NCBI GenBank assembly: GCA_049793155.1
Contig: JBARBN010000009.1
Location: 40,394 to 104,393 of the forward strand
From: JALNZF01 sp049793155
Lineage (GTDB): Bacteria; Nitrospirota; UBA9217
Direction of reading: 5' to 3'
Length of the DNA stretch: 64,000 bases
Position numbers and translations under genes: made by a program. The first letter of the stretch is position 1, and every line of letters begins with the position of its first letter. This document shows positions 1 through 7,482 of the stretch, piece after piece. The notes under the pieces were generated by a model, which saw nothing but the letters and a program-made list of their open reading frames with translations, was not told the DNA's origin and did no database searches.

Positions 1-444
1 GGGTTCTCTTTGAGCGTCGTCCTTTTCCTGATGGTTTTGCCAGTGCTTGTATCCGGCCAGGAACACCACATGCATGACACCTCAGCATCACCGTCGGGAC
101 AGAGCGACAGTCCGCTTATAGAGGAGATGGTGAGGCTCGACGCTGTCTTTCGTGATGTCGTGTCAGGAGTGTCGCTTGGAGACGGGGCGCGGGTCCATCA
201 AGCATTGGAGGCCATGCATGGAACTATGGAAAAAACCCACGAGGGCATGCGCCACGGAATGGTGAAGGTCCCGAAGAACGGCGAACGGGTGAAGGAATTC
301 GTGGATCTGGACAAGAAATTTCATGCCAGACTGGAAACCCTTTCCGCGGTGGCGCGTAAGAACGACCAGCAGGCCATGCTGAAGCTGACAAAGGAACTTC
401 TGGACAACTGCGTGCAGTGCCACCGCACGTTTCGGAATCAATAG
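1..444 (+). CDS. Small c-type cytochrome, cytochrome c'-like (5' end open)
   Basis: The frame is open to the left edge. A TTG at 10 is a possible start, but the true start may lie upstream. The N-terminus is a hydrophobic export signal ending near VSGQEHH, so the protein is periplasmic. The mature part is helical. It ends in a single CVQCH haem-c site (C134, C137, H138 counted from the TTG) only six residues from the C-terminus. A C-terminal CxxCH after a four-helix region is the cytochrome c' / c556 arrangement. The role is probably electron transfer or gas/ligand binding; the partner is unknown. A terminator-like hairpin follows at 558-592. Confidence 0.75.
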   Translation, partial: GFSLSVVLFLMVLPVLVSGQEHHMHDTSASPSGQSDSPLIEEMVRLDAVFRDVVSGVSLGDGARVHQALEAMHGTMEKTHEGMRHGMVKVPKNGERVKEFVDLDKKFHARLETLSAVARKNDQQAMLKLTKELLDNCVQCHRTFRNQ

Positions 445-557
445 TCTCTGATTGCGAAGAATATCACTGCGTCAGGTCGATGAAGGGTGAACTGCACCCG
501 ATTGCGGTGGAGCGGTCCGGAATGGTTCAGGTCGTGAATTACTTTTCAGAAAGCAAC

Positions 558-592
558 AAAGGGGTCAGCCGACGATCGGAGAACCCCTTTTT
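558..592. terminator. Hairpin terminator between converging genes
   Basis: AAAGGGGT (558-565) pairs with ACCCCTTT (583-590), and T's run to 592. It lies between the plus-strand cytochrome gene and minus-strand dksA, and the A/T flanks would let it work in both directions. Confidence 0.7.
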
Positions 593-642
593 CATTGGAA
601 TTTATGGAAAGATATTAACGGGACTGATCCGCGCCGAAACTC

Positions 643-1011
643 CTACCCAGCCTGCATCTTCTCTTCTTCTTCCTGGCGGGTCTTGCAATCAATGCACAGG
701 GTGGTTACAGGCCTGGCCTCAAGCCGCTTCATGCTGATCTGTTCTCCGCAGGACTCGCAGACACCATATACGCCGCTGTCGATCCGCAAAATGGCATCGT
801 CGATCTTTTTGAGCAGTTTCTGTTCTCTCCCCCGGAGTCTGAGGACGAAGTTATTGTCGAGTTCAGCCACGGCCTGGTCCGTGGGGTCGGGAAAGCTTTC
901 TTTTTCCGAGCTTATCTTGCTTGTCAGCGTATGTTCCGCCTCGGTAAGAAGATCCTGTCGCTGTTTGATGAGCTTCTTTTTTATTACCAAAAGTTTCGAA
1001 TCAGCCACCAT
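643..1011 (-). CDS. dksA: DksA/TraR-family RNA polymerase-binding transcription factor
   Basis: This 122-residue protein has a coiled-coil body and a DxxDxA-type acidic tip (DPTDQA, residues 42-47). That tip enters the RNA polymerase secondary channel in DksA. The C4 zinc finger is intact (C85, C88, C106, C109). Length and order (coiled coil, tip, finger) match short DksA proteins. By family knowledge it adjusts transcription of rRNA and amino-acid genes with ppGpp. The ATG at 1011 follows a leader of about 70 nt containing a strong two-tier hairpin and a near-consensus sigma70 promoter. Confidence 0.9.
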   Translation of the reverse strand: MVADSKLLVIKKKLIKQRQDLLTEAEHTLTSKISSEKESFPDPTDQAVAELDNNFVLRLRGREQKLLKKIDDAILRIDSGVYGVCESCGEQISMKRLEARPVTTLCIDCKTRQEEEEKMQAG

Positions 1012-1034
1012 AGCACAACCTTTCCATACATATA

Positions 1035-1072
1035 AAAGGGCTGTTACCGCCTACGTGGCGATGCAGCCCTTT
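1035..1072 (-). promoter_or_regulatory. Two-tier hairpin in the dksA 5' leader
   Basis: On the minus strand an outer 9-bp stem, AAAGGGCTG with CAGCCCTTT, encloses an inner CGCC/GGCG stem with an ACGTA loop, separated by a small internal loop (CAT / GTAA). It sits 24 nt upstream of the dksA start. It could be an attenuator (a short T run follows), an RNA-stability element or an autoregulatory site. It matches no riboswitch class I can name. Confidence 0.55.
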
Positions 1073-1087
1073 GAAATTTAATGGGGT

Positions 1088-1116
1088 ACTATATCAAAAA
1101 AGATCACATGAGTCAA
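1088..1116 (-). promoter_or_regulatory. Sigma70-type promoter for dksA
   Basis: On the minus strand there is TTGACT (1116-1111), a 17-bp spacer and TATAGT (1093-1088). The predicted start is near 1081, giving a leader of about 70 nt that includes the hairpin at 1035-1072. Confidence 0.7.
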
Positions 1117-1147
1117 TTGTTAAATAGCAGTGTGCTATATTCGTTGA

Positions 1148-1176
1148 TTGACAAAACAGGGCCGTATCGATAATAT
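1148..1176 (+). promoter_or_regulatory. Near-consensus sigma70 promoter overlapping the HD-GYP gene start
   Basis: TTGACA (1148-1153), 17 bp, TAATAT (1171-1176). The predicted start site is 1182-1184, essentially on the ATG at 1182, so the mRNA would be leaderless. It diverges from the dksA promoter. Confidence 0.7.
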
Positions 1177-1181
1177 TAATT

Positions 1182-2414
1182 ATGCCGAGCGAAAAGCAGA
1201 AGCTCAATATGGTCATGAGACTGGGGGTGGAACTCACCGAGGTGAAGGATGTCGACATGCTTCTTGAACGGATCCTTCGCGTGGCCCGCCGGCTTGTTTC
1301 GGCTGACGCAGGTTCGATCTATATCAAGGAAGATGTCAAGTTGAAGTTCAGTTATACCCAGAACGATACACTGCAAAAAAAGCTCTCACCTGGCGGGAAG
1401 CTGATCTACTCAACCTTTTCTATCCCCATCAACAACCAGACGATCTCCGGCTATGTGGCGAACACCGGCGAATCCGTGAACATTCCGGATGCCTACAGGC
1501 TCAACGCGGGTCTGCCCTATTCATTCAGCCAGTCATATGACGACCTCTCGGGGTACCGGACCAGATCCATGCTGACATTCCCCCTGAAGACCAACCGCGG
1601 AGACACCATCGGTGTTCTCCAGTTGATCAATGCGAAGGATGCCAGGGGTAGGGTCGTTCCATTCTCGAAAAAGGACGAGCCCCTGATCCTGCACTTTGCT
1701 AACATTGCCGCGGTGGCCATCGAACGGGCACAGATGACCCGAGCTCTGATCCTCAGGACCATCAGGATGGCGGAATTGCGCGACCCCATGGAAACGGGCC
1801 CCCACGTGAACCGGGTCGCGGCCTATGCAGTTGCACTATATGAGGTGTGGGCCGCGAAGCAGGGTGTTCCCGATTCCGTGATCGAGAAGAACCGGGATAT
1901 TTTTCGTATGGCGGCCATGCTCCATGATGTGGGCAAGGTGGCGATATCCGACGCGATTCTGAAAAAGCCTGCACGCCTCGACCATACTGAGCGCGCGGCA
2001 ATGAAACAGCACACCATTATGGGTGCGCGGCTGTTTTCTGATAGATATTCCGAGTTCGATGAAATGGCAGCGGTCGTTGCACTCACGCACCATGAGAAAT
2101 GGGACGGGACGGGATATCCGGGGCATGTGAACATAACGGACGGCAAAGTGCTTCCGGGCTACGAGATCAGCGACGGAACGGCTCGGCCGAAAAAAGGGGA
2201 GGAGATTCCCGTTTTTGGCAGGCTCGTCGCCCTTGCCGACGTGTATGACGCCCTTGGATCGCCCAGGACCTATAAAGAGCGATGGGAGGAGACAAAGATC
2301 CTTGAGGAGTTAAATGCCTGTTCCGGCACATTCTTCGATCCGGAGATCGTTGAATTGTTTTTCTCCAGCATCGAGACAATCCGCAGCATCGGCGAACGAT
2401 ATCCCAACCATTAA
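1182..2414 (+). CDS. GAF - HD-GYP domain protein (probable c-di-GMP phosphodiesterase)
   Basis: The protein has 410 residues. Residues about 5-180 form a GAF sensor domain. Residues about 195-395 form an HD-GYP domain, with the HD pair in HDVGK (H248-D249) and the HHEKWDGTGYP motif at 303-313. HD-GYP enzymes hydrolyse cyclic di-GMP using a di-iron centre. There is no membrane segment, so the signal sensed by GAF is cytoplasmic. The ATG at 1182 has no Shine-Dalgarno and coincides with the predicted transcription start. A downstream ATG at 1209 is a weaker alternative. Confidence 0.9.
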   Translation: MPSEKQKLNMVMRLGVELTEVKDVDMLLERILRVARRLVSADAGSIYIKEDVKLKFSYTQNDTLQKKLSPGGKLIYSTFSIPINNQTISGYVANTGESVNIPDAYRLNAGLPYSFSQSYDDLSGYRTRSMLTFPLKTNRGDTIGVLQLINAKDARGRVVPFSKKDEPLILHFANIAAVAIERAQMTRALILRTIRMAELRDPMETGPHVNRVAAYAVALYEVWAAKQGVPDSVIEKNRDIFRMAAMLHDVGKVAISDAILKKPARLDHTERAAMKQHTIMGARLFSDRYSEFDEMAAVVALTHHEKWDGTGYPGHVNITDGKVLPGYEISDGTARPKKGEEIPVFGRLVALADVYDALGSPRTYKERWEETKILEELNACSGTFFDPEIVELFFSSIETIRSIGERYPNH

Positions 2415-2463
2415 TGCCCTGACAATAGAGGACTAAAAGAAATTGACGTGGAGACCGGTATGT

Positions 2464-3222
2464 ATGACCGATCTTTATCATGAACGGCCCGTCGGAAAGA
2501 AAGTGCATGGATTCGACCCGGCGGCCTGGTTACGTAACCCGCATATGAAGAAAAAAAAGCCGCCAAACCAGCCACACGCTGATTTCAAGAACAAACCCTT
2601 CAAAGCCCTGAAGGGAATTGTTTCCGCAGACACCGAGCCTGCAAAAATAAAGACACGTGCCCAGTTTCGAAAAACGATAAGCAGTAACGATGACGACGAT
2701 GCTGCGCTTTTTCTTTCCGCAGTTGAAGATGCAAAAAAATTCGGCAATGATCCTGCTGCTCACAACGAATCTGCTCCCGGACGGATGCCGGAGAGAACCG
2801 CTGTTCACGCACCGGAAGACAACCAGCTTTTTCTCGCTGCAATGCAGGAGATCGGCTCAACCTTTAGCAGTACATTTACCGAGCGGGTAAATGAGGATGC
2901 GGAACGGCGGTCACCGACGAGCAGGATGCGACAGTTAAAGCGCGGTACACTTCGCATCAGTCAGGAGCTTGATCTGCATGGATTTCTCAGGGAGGAGGCC
3001 TTGACGCGGCTTGAACAATTTATTGCCGCTGCATTCAGCAGGGGGCAGCAGGCGGTCCTCGTGATCACGGGCAAAGGCATCAACTCTCCCGGGGGGCCAG
3101 TTTTGCAGGGGGCGGTTGCCGAATGGCTAAGGAAGAAGGGGAAGGGGTTTATTGCGGAGTTTTCACCGGCGCCGCGTTCGCTTGGCGGAAGCGGTGCTTT
3201 TGTGGTGTTCCTGAATAAATAA
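2464..3222 (+). CDS. Smr-domain protein (MutS2 C-terminal-like nuclease domain)
   Basis: This 252-residue protein has a charged, low-complexity N-terminal part and a C-terminal Smr domain (about 168-252) with DLHG (170-173) and a TGKG loop. Smr domains cut or bind branched DNA or collided-ribosome mRNA. This stand-alone form resembles bacterial SmrA/SmrB, and the substrate cannot be told from sequence. ATG 2464 is preferred to an upstream in-frame TTG because a GGAG lies just before it. The gene lies 49 nt after the HD-GYP gene and may share its transcript. Confidence 0.8.
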   Translation: MTDLYHERPVGKKVHGFDPAAWLRNPHMKKKKPPNQPHADFKNKPFKALKGIVSADTEPAKIKTRAQFRKTISSNDDDDAALFLSAVEDAKKFGNDPAAHNESAPGRMPERTAVHAPEDNQLFLAAMQEIGSTFSSTFTERVNEDAERRSPTSRMRQLKRGTLRISQELDLHGFLREEALTRLEQFIAAAFSRGQQAVLVITGKGINSPGGPVLQGAVAEWLRKKGKGFIAEFSPAPRSLGGSGAFVVFLNK

Positions 3223-3309
3223 TTTTCATGACTCGAAATCTTACGAATAGGGAGATAGAAACCAGCGCGCAATGGATCTTGAACCGCAGGGAAAACCAGG
3301 TTTTTGCCC

Positions 3310-3338
3310 TTGACAGGTGCCTGTGATTTGGATATAGT
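3310..3338 (+). promoter_or_regulatory. Sigma70 promoter of tRNA-Gln
   Basis: TTGACA (3310-3315), 17 bp, TATAGT (3333-3338). The predicted start near 3345 lies 12 nt before the tRNA. A GC-rich TGCTGGGGC stretch between -10 and start resembles the discriminator of stringently controlled stable-RNA promoters. Confidence 0.75.
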
Positions 3339-3356
3339 GCTGGGGCTGTGACTGAC

Positions 3357-3430
3357 TGGGGGATCGTCCAGTGGTAGGACGACAGGCTCTGAACCTGTTT
3401 ACGGGGGTTCGAATCCTCCTCCCCCAACCA
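3357..3430 (+). tRNA. tRNA-Gln (anticodon CTG)
   Basis: The acceptor stem TGGGGGA (3357-3363) pairs with TCCCCCA (3420-3426), followed by discriminator A and an encoded CCA. The anticodon stem ACAGG/CCTGT holds the loop CTCTGAA, giving anticodon CTG. The T-arm GGTTCGAATCC is canonical. Confidence 0.95.
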
Positions 3431-3453
3431 TGTAAGGACCTATTGTAAAATAA

Positions 3454-3520
3454 GATTGGCAAATGCAAATTGGAAGTTATACAAACCAGTCTGCTCCAAT
3501 CATTTTGCAATTTCAAATCT
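3454..3520. repeat. Inverted-repeat element, class B (GCAAATTG type)
   Basis: AT-rich arms built from GGCAAATGCAAATTGG (left) and CCAATCATTTTGCAATTTC (right) face each other between two tRNA genes. Related arms occur at 28103-28177 and 61561-61684. No coding capacity. Confidence 0.5.
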
Positions 3521-3543
3521 TTAATCTGACGACACATCAAGCA

Positions 3544-3619
3544 GGTCCCATCGTCTAGCGGCCTAGGACGCTGGCCTCTCACGCCGGAGACACGGGTTCG
3601 ATTCCCGTTGGGACCACCA
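3544..3619 (+). tRNA. tRNA-Glu (anticodon CTC)
   Basis: The acceptor stem GGTCCCA (3544-3550) pairs with TGGGACC (3609-3615), followed by discriminator A and encoded CCA. The anticodon stem CTGGC/GCCGG holds the loop CTCTCAC, giving CTC. No separate promoter is obvious, so it may be read from the tRNA-Gln promoter. Confidence 0.95.
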
Positions 3620-3706
3620 TTATCAACACCCCAATCTCAGCCCCGCACAACCCATCGCCCGCTTCAATAAAGAGTTCCATGTTCCGTAAAAAAAACATTT
3701 CATCAG

Positions 3707-3735
3707 TTGACATCCGGCACAAGAGATATTATGAT
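3707..3735 (+). promoter_or_regulatory. Sigma70 promoter of tandem Usp gene
   Basis: TTGACA (3707-3712), 17 bp, TATGAT (3730-3735). The predicted start is near 3742 with a leader of about 110 nt. This excludes the longest open frame (from 3679) and supports the ATG at 3853. Confidence 0.7.
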
Positions 3736-3852
3736 TGCTCAAGTTTGTTGCATGGCGCAACACGTCGACGCATCTGCACTGGGCTGTATTTTTCCGATTT
3801 ACAGAGGGCATTTCTGATCATATCAAGTGATTTATGGAAGGAGATTACGCAC

Positions 3853-4746
3853 ATGCCTGAAATCTGTCCAACAATACGGGTTGAAACGTTGCTTCTCGCA
3901 ACAGACGGGTCTGAGTTCAGTGAAGGGGCCATAGTCGGGTCGATCAGGCTTGCCAGGCTATGCTCGAACAGGTTTGCGGCAATATCCGTGATCGAAACGA
4001 ATCCTGAGCTGGAGACCATCGCACCCCAGATCACGGAAAAAGCGGAAAAGTCTGCACGGGAACACCTTGAGTCGATCCAAAAGCGGGCTAAGAAAGACGG
4101 CGTCGAGTGCGACATTATCATTCGTGCAGGCGAGGATTCCTATCGTTATATTGTCGATGAAGCAGCCAAGAACAATATATCGATGATTATCATGGGCAGG
4201 CGCGGCCGTTCGGGGTTAAAGCGGCTTATGATGGGAAGTGTTACTTCGCGCGTAATCGGCCTCGCGCCATGCAACGTGCTGGTCGTGCCAGAGGCGGCGC
4301 GGGTAGAGTTCAAGAGCATCGTGGTTGCGACGGACGGATCCAAATACTCTCTTGCTGCTGCATCCGAGGCCATTGGGCTTGCGAAACAGAACAAGAGCGA
4401 GCTGACGGCCATCAGTGTGGTACCATCAGAGCTCATGACCCCCACGGACATCGACCTTACCATGACCAGCAAGGAGCTCATCTCTGATAAAGAGATGCAC
4501 GAGGCAGAGAAGAACGTCAAGGCGGTTAAAGAAGCGGCTCTGAAAGAAGGTGTAGCGGTAAAGGCCTTTGTCATGAGCGGCAGGTCCGCCGACGCTATCA
4601 TAGAAATCGCCAGGGACAGGAACGCGGATCTCATCGTTCTGGGCAGCCATGGCCGGACCGGCCTGGAAAAACTCCTCATGGGCAGTGTGGCAGAGCGGGT
4701 GATCGTGCTGTCATCCTGCGCGGTGCTGGTAGTGAAGGCGAAGTAA
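3853..4746 (+). CDS. Tandem-domain universal stress protein (UspA family)
   Basis: The 297 residues form two Usp domains (about 10-150 and 155-297). Both keep the ATP-binding loop: GRRGRSGLKRLMMGSV in the first and GSHGRTGLEKLLMGSV in the second. Both therefore look like nucleotide-binding Usp of the MJ0577 type, not the non-binding UspA type. The start at 3853 has AAGGAG nine bases upstream. It is the first of five Usp genes in 15 kb. It has its own promoter. Confidence 0.88.
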   Translation: MPEICPTIRVETLLLATDGSEFSEGAIVGSIRLARLCSNRFAAISVIETNPELETIAPQITEKAEKSAREHLESIQKRAKKDGVECDIIIRAGEDSYRYIVDEAAKNNISMIIMGRRGRSGLKRLMMGSVTSRVIGLAPCNVLVVPEAARVEFKSIVVATDGSKYSLAAASEAIGLAKQNKSELTAISVVPSELMTPTDIDLTMTSKELISDKEMHEAEKNVKAVKEAALKEGVAVKAFVMSGRSADAIIEIARDRNADLIVLGSHGRTGLEKLLMGSVAERVIVLSSCAVLVVKAK

Positions 4747-4937
4747 TATTATCCGCAACAGGAACGCGGACTTTGAAAATGTCTTCGACAATGAAGGTTT
4801 CTAAATGAAAGTATAAGATTATTCGATTGGGTTTGTCGCTCGTTTTAAGATCACAGGTACGTGAGAGAAGATTCGTGTCACAGAAAGAAACGTCTCTCTA
4901 CTATCAGTTACCGCTCATTTCAGGTGTTTCCAAACCT

Positions 4938-6242
4938 ATGCTCAATATCCTGATCATATCTGATGAATCGAAGAACATTGCGGCCTTGTTCAAGGTTACC
5001 GGGTTTACCGCTGATTTGCGGAATCCGAACAAGGCGAATGAAACGTCGGGGACAATTCCGGTCGGTACTGAAGGATATGATATAGCCCTACTGGATCTCG
5101 ATACGGAAAACTGGCAGCAGCGGCTTTTGGAAGTGCGACAGAGCATGCCTGTGATCGCTTTCTCTCATCCAGACCTGAAGAGGGCAGTGGAGGCTATGAA
5201 GCTGGGGGCAAGCGATTATCTGGGGAAACCGATAACCGCGGAAACCCTCAGTCAAGTCATAGAGAAACACAAAAAGCAGATTCTGAACCATAAGTTTGGA
5301 TTCGACGAGATCATGGGGATGAGCAAGCCCATGCAGGAAGTATTCGGTCTCATCAAAAAGGCCGCGGCGAGTGAGAGCAACGTGCTAATCACTGGCGAGA
5401 GTGGGTCGGGTAAGGAGCTTATCGCCCGCGCGATCCATCGCTGGAGCCCGCGGAGCGAAAAATCGTTCATGACCATAAACTGCAGCGCGATACCGGACAC
5501 GCTTCTTGAGTCGGAGCTTTTCGGATTTGAAAAGGGCTCGTTTACCGGTGCACAATACATGAAGAAAGGCCTCCTTGAACAGGCCGACGGTGGAACGGTC
5601 TTTTTCGACGAGATCGGCGATGTTTCGCTGTTGTTCCAGACAAAGATCCTGCGGGTTCTCCAGGAAGGAGAGATCATGCGGATAGGCGGAATGCGGCAAA
5701 TGAAAGTGGATCTGCGTTACATAACCGCCACGAATATTGACCTCAAGACGGCTTGCCAGCGCGGCACCTTCCGGGAAGACCTCTTTTACCGGCTGAACGT
5801 TATCAATATTCATTTACCCCCGCTCCGTGACCGGCTGGAGGACGTGCCGCTTCTCGCGAGACATTTTATTAACGAACATGCGGTAAAGCGGAAAGACATC
5901 TTGATAAAGGGTATTTCCAGCGATGCACTGAATATCCTCATGGGCCACACCTATCCAGGCAATGTGCGCGAACTCGAGAACATCATTGAACGTGCGATAT
6001 CCTTTTCTAACACGTCTGACATTCTGCCGGCCGATCTTCCCCCCGACCTCATCCAGGTAACTCCCGCTAAACCGAGGTCCACAGTACAGCGGCTTCGAGA
6101 TGCCGTTGTGGCAACAGAAAAAGAGACAATCGTTTCAGCGCTTCTGGAGGAACATGGAAACATTTCCCGCGCCGCAACCGCCCTCGGTATATACCGCCAA
6201 CAACTCCAGAGAAAAATAAAACAATATAAAATCGCAACATAA
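4938..6242 (+). CDS. NtrC-family sigma54 response regulator with variant GSFTGA loop
   Basis: The protein has 434 residues: a receiver-like domain (1-120), a sigma54-activator AAA+ domain (about 130-365) and a C-terminal Fis-type helix-turn-helix (about 395-434). Walker A is GESGSGKE and Walker B is FFDEIG. The receiver keeps D9/E10, a probable acceptor D53 and K97, but is divergent. The sigma54-contacting loop reads GSFTGA (codons 5535-5552) instead of GAFTGA. ATG 4938 is chosen because the receiver fold begins there (LNILIISDE); ribosome-binding evidence is weak. No kinase is adjacent. A sigma54 promoter and tiny gene follow immediately. Confidence 0.85.
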   Translation: MLNILIISDESKNIAALFKVTGFTADLRNPNKANETSGTIPVGTEGYDIALLDLDTENWQQRLLEVRQSMPVIAFSHPDLKRAVEAMKLGASDYLGKPITAETLSQVIEKHKKQILNHKFGFDEIMGMSKPMQEVFGLIKKAAASESNVLITGESGSGKELIARAIHRWSPRSEKSFMTINCSAIPDTLLESELFGFEKGSFTGAQYMKKGLLEQADGGTVFFDEIGDVSLLFQTKILRVLQEGEIMRIGGMRQMKVDLRYITATNIDLKTACQRGTFREDLFYRLNVINIHLPPLRDRLEDVPLLARHFINEHAVKRKDILIKGISSDALNILMGHTYPGNVRELENIIERAISFSNTSDILPADLPPDLIQVTPAKPRSTVQRLRDAVVATEKETIVSALLEEHGNISRAATALGIYRQQLQRKIKQYKIAT

Positions 6243-6375
6243 TGAAATTTAGTGCAACAAAAATGTGCACTAACTCTCCTTAAAAACCCCACAATTAGAT
6301 TAACCACAGCAACTTTTAATTGCACCACAGCATCGACTTAAATTAAATAATAATTAATATCAATTAGTTGTGATA

Positions 6376-6391
6376 TGGCATGTCTTTTGTA
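6376..6391 (+). promoter_or_regulatory. Sigma54 (-24/-12) promoter for tiny gene 6423-6569
   Basis: TGGCATGTCTTTTGTA has GG and the -12 G at the right spacing; only the last C of TTGC is changed to T. The expected start is about 6402, and AGGAGGGG then ATG 6423 follow. It lies 134 bp downstream of an EBP gene, in AT-rich DNA suited to bending. Confidence 0.6.
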
Positions 6392-6422
6392 ATATTGGTG
6401 ATATGTATTTAGGAGGGGCTAT

Positions 6423-6569
6423 ATGGAAAAACTCATAAAAATGATAGAGGATGTCATGGTAGCAATCACCTTTGCAGAGGCAGGAGAATTTGACGAAGCG
6501 AACAGGATTGCTGGAAATGAGATGCCTCAGGATGAGAAAATAGCGGAGCTTGTTTCTGTTAGGAAATAA
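6423..6569 (+). CDS. Tiny 48-residue protein of a paralogous family (VAITFAEAG motif)
   Basis: ATG 6423 follows a very strong AGGAGGGG, and the frame closes with TAA at 6567. The 48 residues are acidic and helical, with N-terminal pattern MxKxIxMxEDxxVAITFAEAG. A second gene at 14183-14317 (minus) shares 15 of the first 21 residues. Two genes with the same N-terminus, both with strong ribosome sites and sigma54 promoters, make this a real gene. The function is unknown. No signal peptide or membrane segment is seen, and a regulatory or adaptor role in the surrounding stress regulon is inference only. Confidence 0.75.
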   Translation: MEKLIKMIEDVMVAITFAEAGEFDEANRIAGNEMPQDEKIAELVSVRK

Positions 6570-6626
6570 TCTGTGCTGACATTCTAACGTTGCACATGAA
6601 TCTTAGATAAAGAAAACATTTGGATC

Positions 6627-6666
6627 ATTCGGGATTTCCTCAAATAGAAAACCCCGAATTTTTTTA
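6627..6666 (+). terminator. Rho-independent terminator after tiny gene
   Basis: ATTCGGG (6627-6633) pairs with CCCGAAT (6653-6659), followed directly by a run of T's. It separates the tiny gene from the GntR regulator. Confidence 0.75.
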
Positions 6667-6706
6667 ATCACTTAAACTCATTATAACGACCTGAAGAAAT
6701 AAACTT

Positions 6707-7450
6707 ATGTTGACTAACAAAACGGTAGATAGAGAAAGCCAGCAAAAGCTCTATGTTCAGATGTTCTCTATCATCAAAGAAAAGATTGAGACTCGCGATT
6801 GGCCTGTGGGATCGCAGATCCCTACTGAAGACGAGCTTTGCAAAACATATGATGTGAGCAAAGCAACGATCCGGATGGCCATTGCTGATCTGGTTCGGAT
6901 CGGATATCTCAAAAAGCTGCAGGGCAAAGGCACCTTTGTCAAGCATTCAATTCCAGACCTTGGCATAACCATGAAAACAAGATTGTCCGAGGATATGTTC
7001 GGAGAGGGGGTGAGCGCACGAAAGGAGCTTCTGGTGAAAGGGATCAAGGCGCCGCCTGAGGATGTGAAAACTTATTTGAAGGCCGAAGGCGACATCTACT
7101 ATATTCTCTGCAAGAGAGTCGTGAACAGCGAGCCTGCATACCTTGAGGAGTTGTTCATTCCGCTCGAGACCGTTCCTGAAATAGAAGAGGCTGATGTCTG
7201 TCAGACGCCTTTTTATGAAATGGTGCAGCAGAAGTCAACAAAAAAAATCTTCAAGGTAATTCAGATGATCGAGATCACCGAAATGACCGACGACGCCGCT
7301 TCAATTCTTAAAACCGGCGTTGGCACGCCGGTGCTCCTGCTCCACCGGCTTCTTGTTGCTGCCGATGGGAGCCCGATCGCCTATTCCCGTATGATGGGAT
7401 GCGGCAGAAAGTACAAGATACAGACTGAAATGATACAGATTACCTCGTAA
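6707..7450 (+). CDS. GntR-family transcription regulator, HutC/UTRA subfamily
   Basis: The protein has 247 residues. An N-terminal winged helix (about 12-82) contains the GntR signature YDVSKATIRMAIADLVRIGYL and the wing GKGTF. A UTRA effector-binding domain (about 95-245) follows. UTRA regulators bind small metabolites and usually repress adjacent genes. The next gene (TSUP exporter) starts 32 nt downstream on the same strand, so it is probably the target or an operon partner. The ligand is not predictable. Confidence 0.85.
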   Translation: MLTNKTVDRESQQKLYVQMFSIIKEKIETRDWPVGSQIPTEDELCKTYDVSKATIRMAIADLVRIGYLKKLQGKGTFVKHSIPDLGITMKTRLSEDMFGEGVSARKELLVKGIKAPPEDVKTYLKAEGDIYYILCKRVVNSEPAYLEELFIPLETVPEIEEADVCQTPFYEMVQQKSTKKIFKVIQMIEITEMTDDAASILKTGVGTPVLLLHRLLVAADGSPIAYSRMMGCGRKYKIQTEMIQITS

Positions 7451-7482
7451 CTGGTCACATAATATACAAAGGAGGGTTTGAC

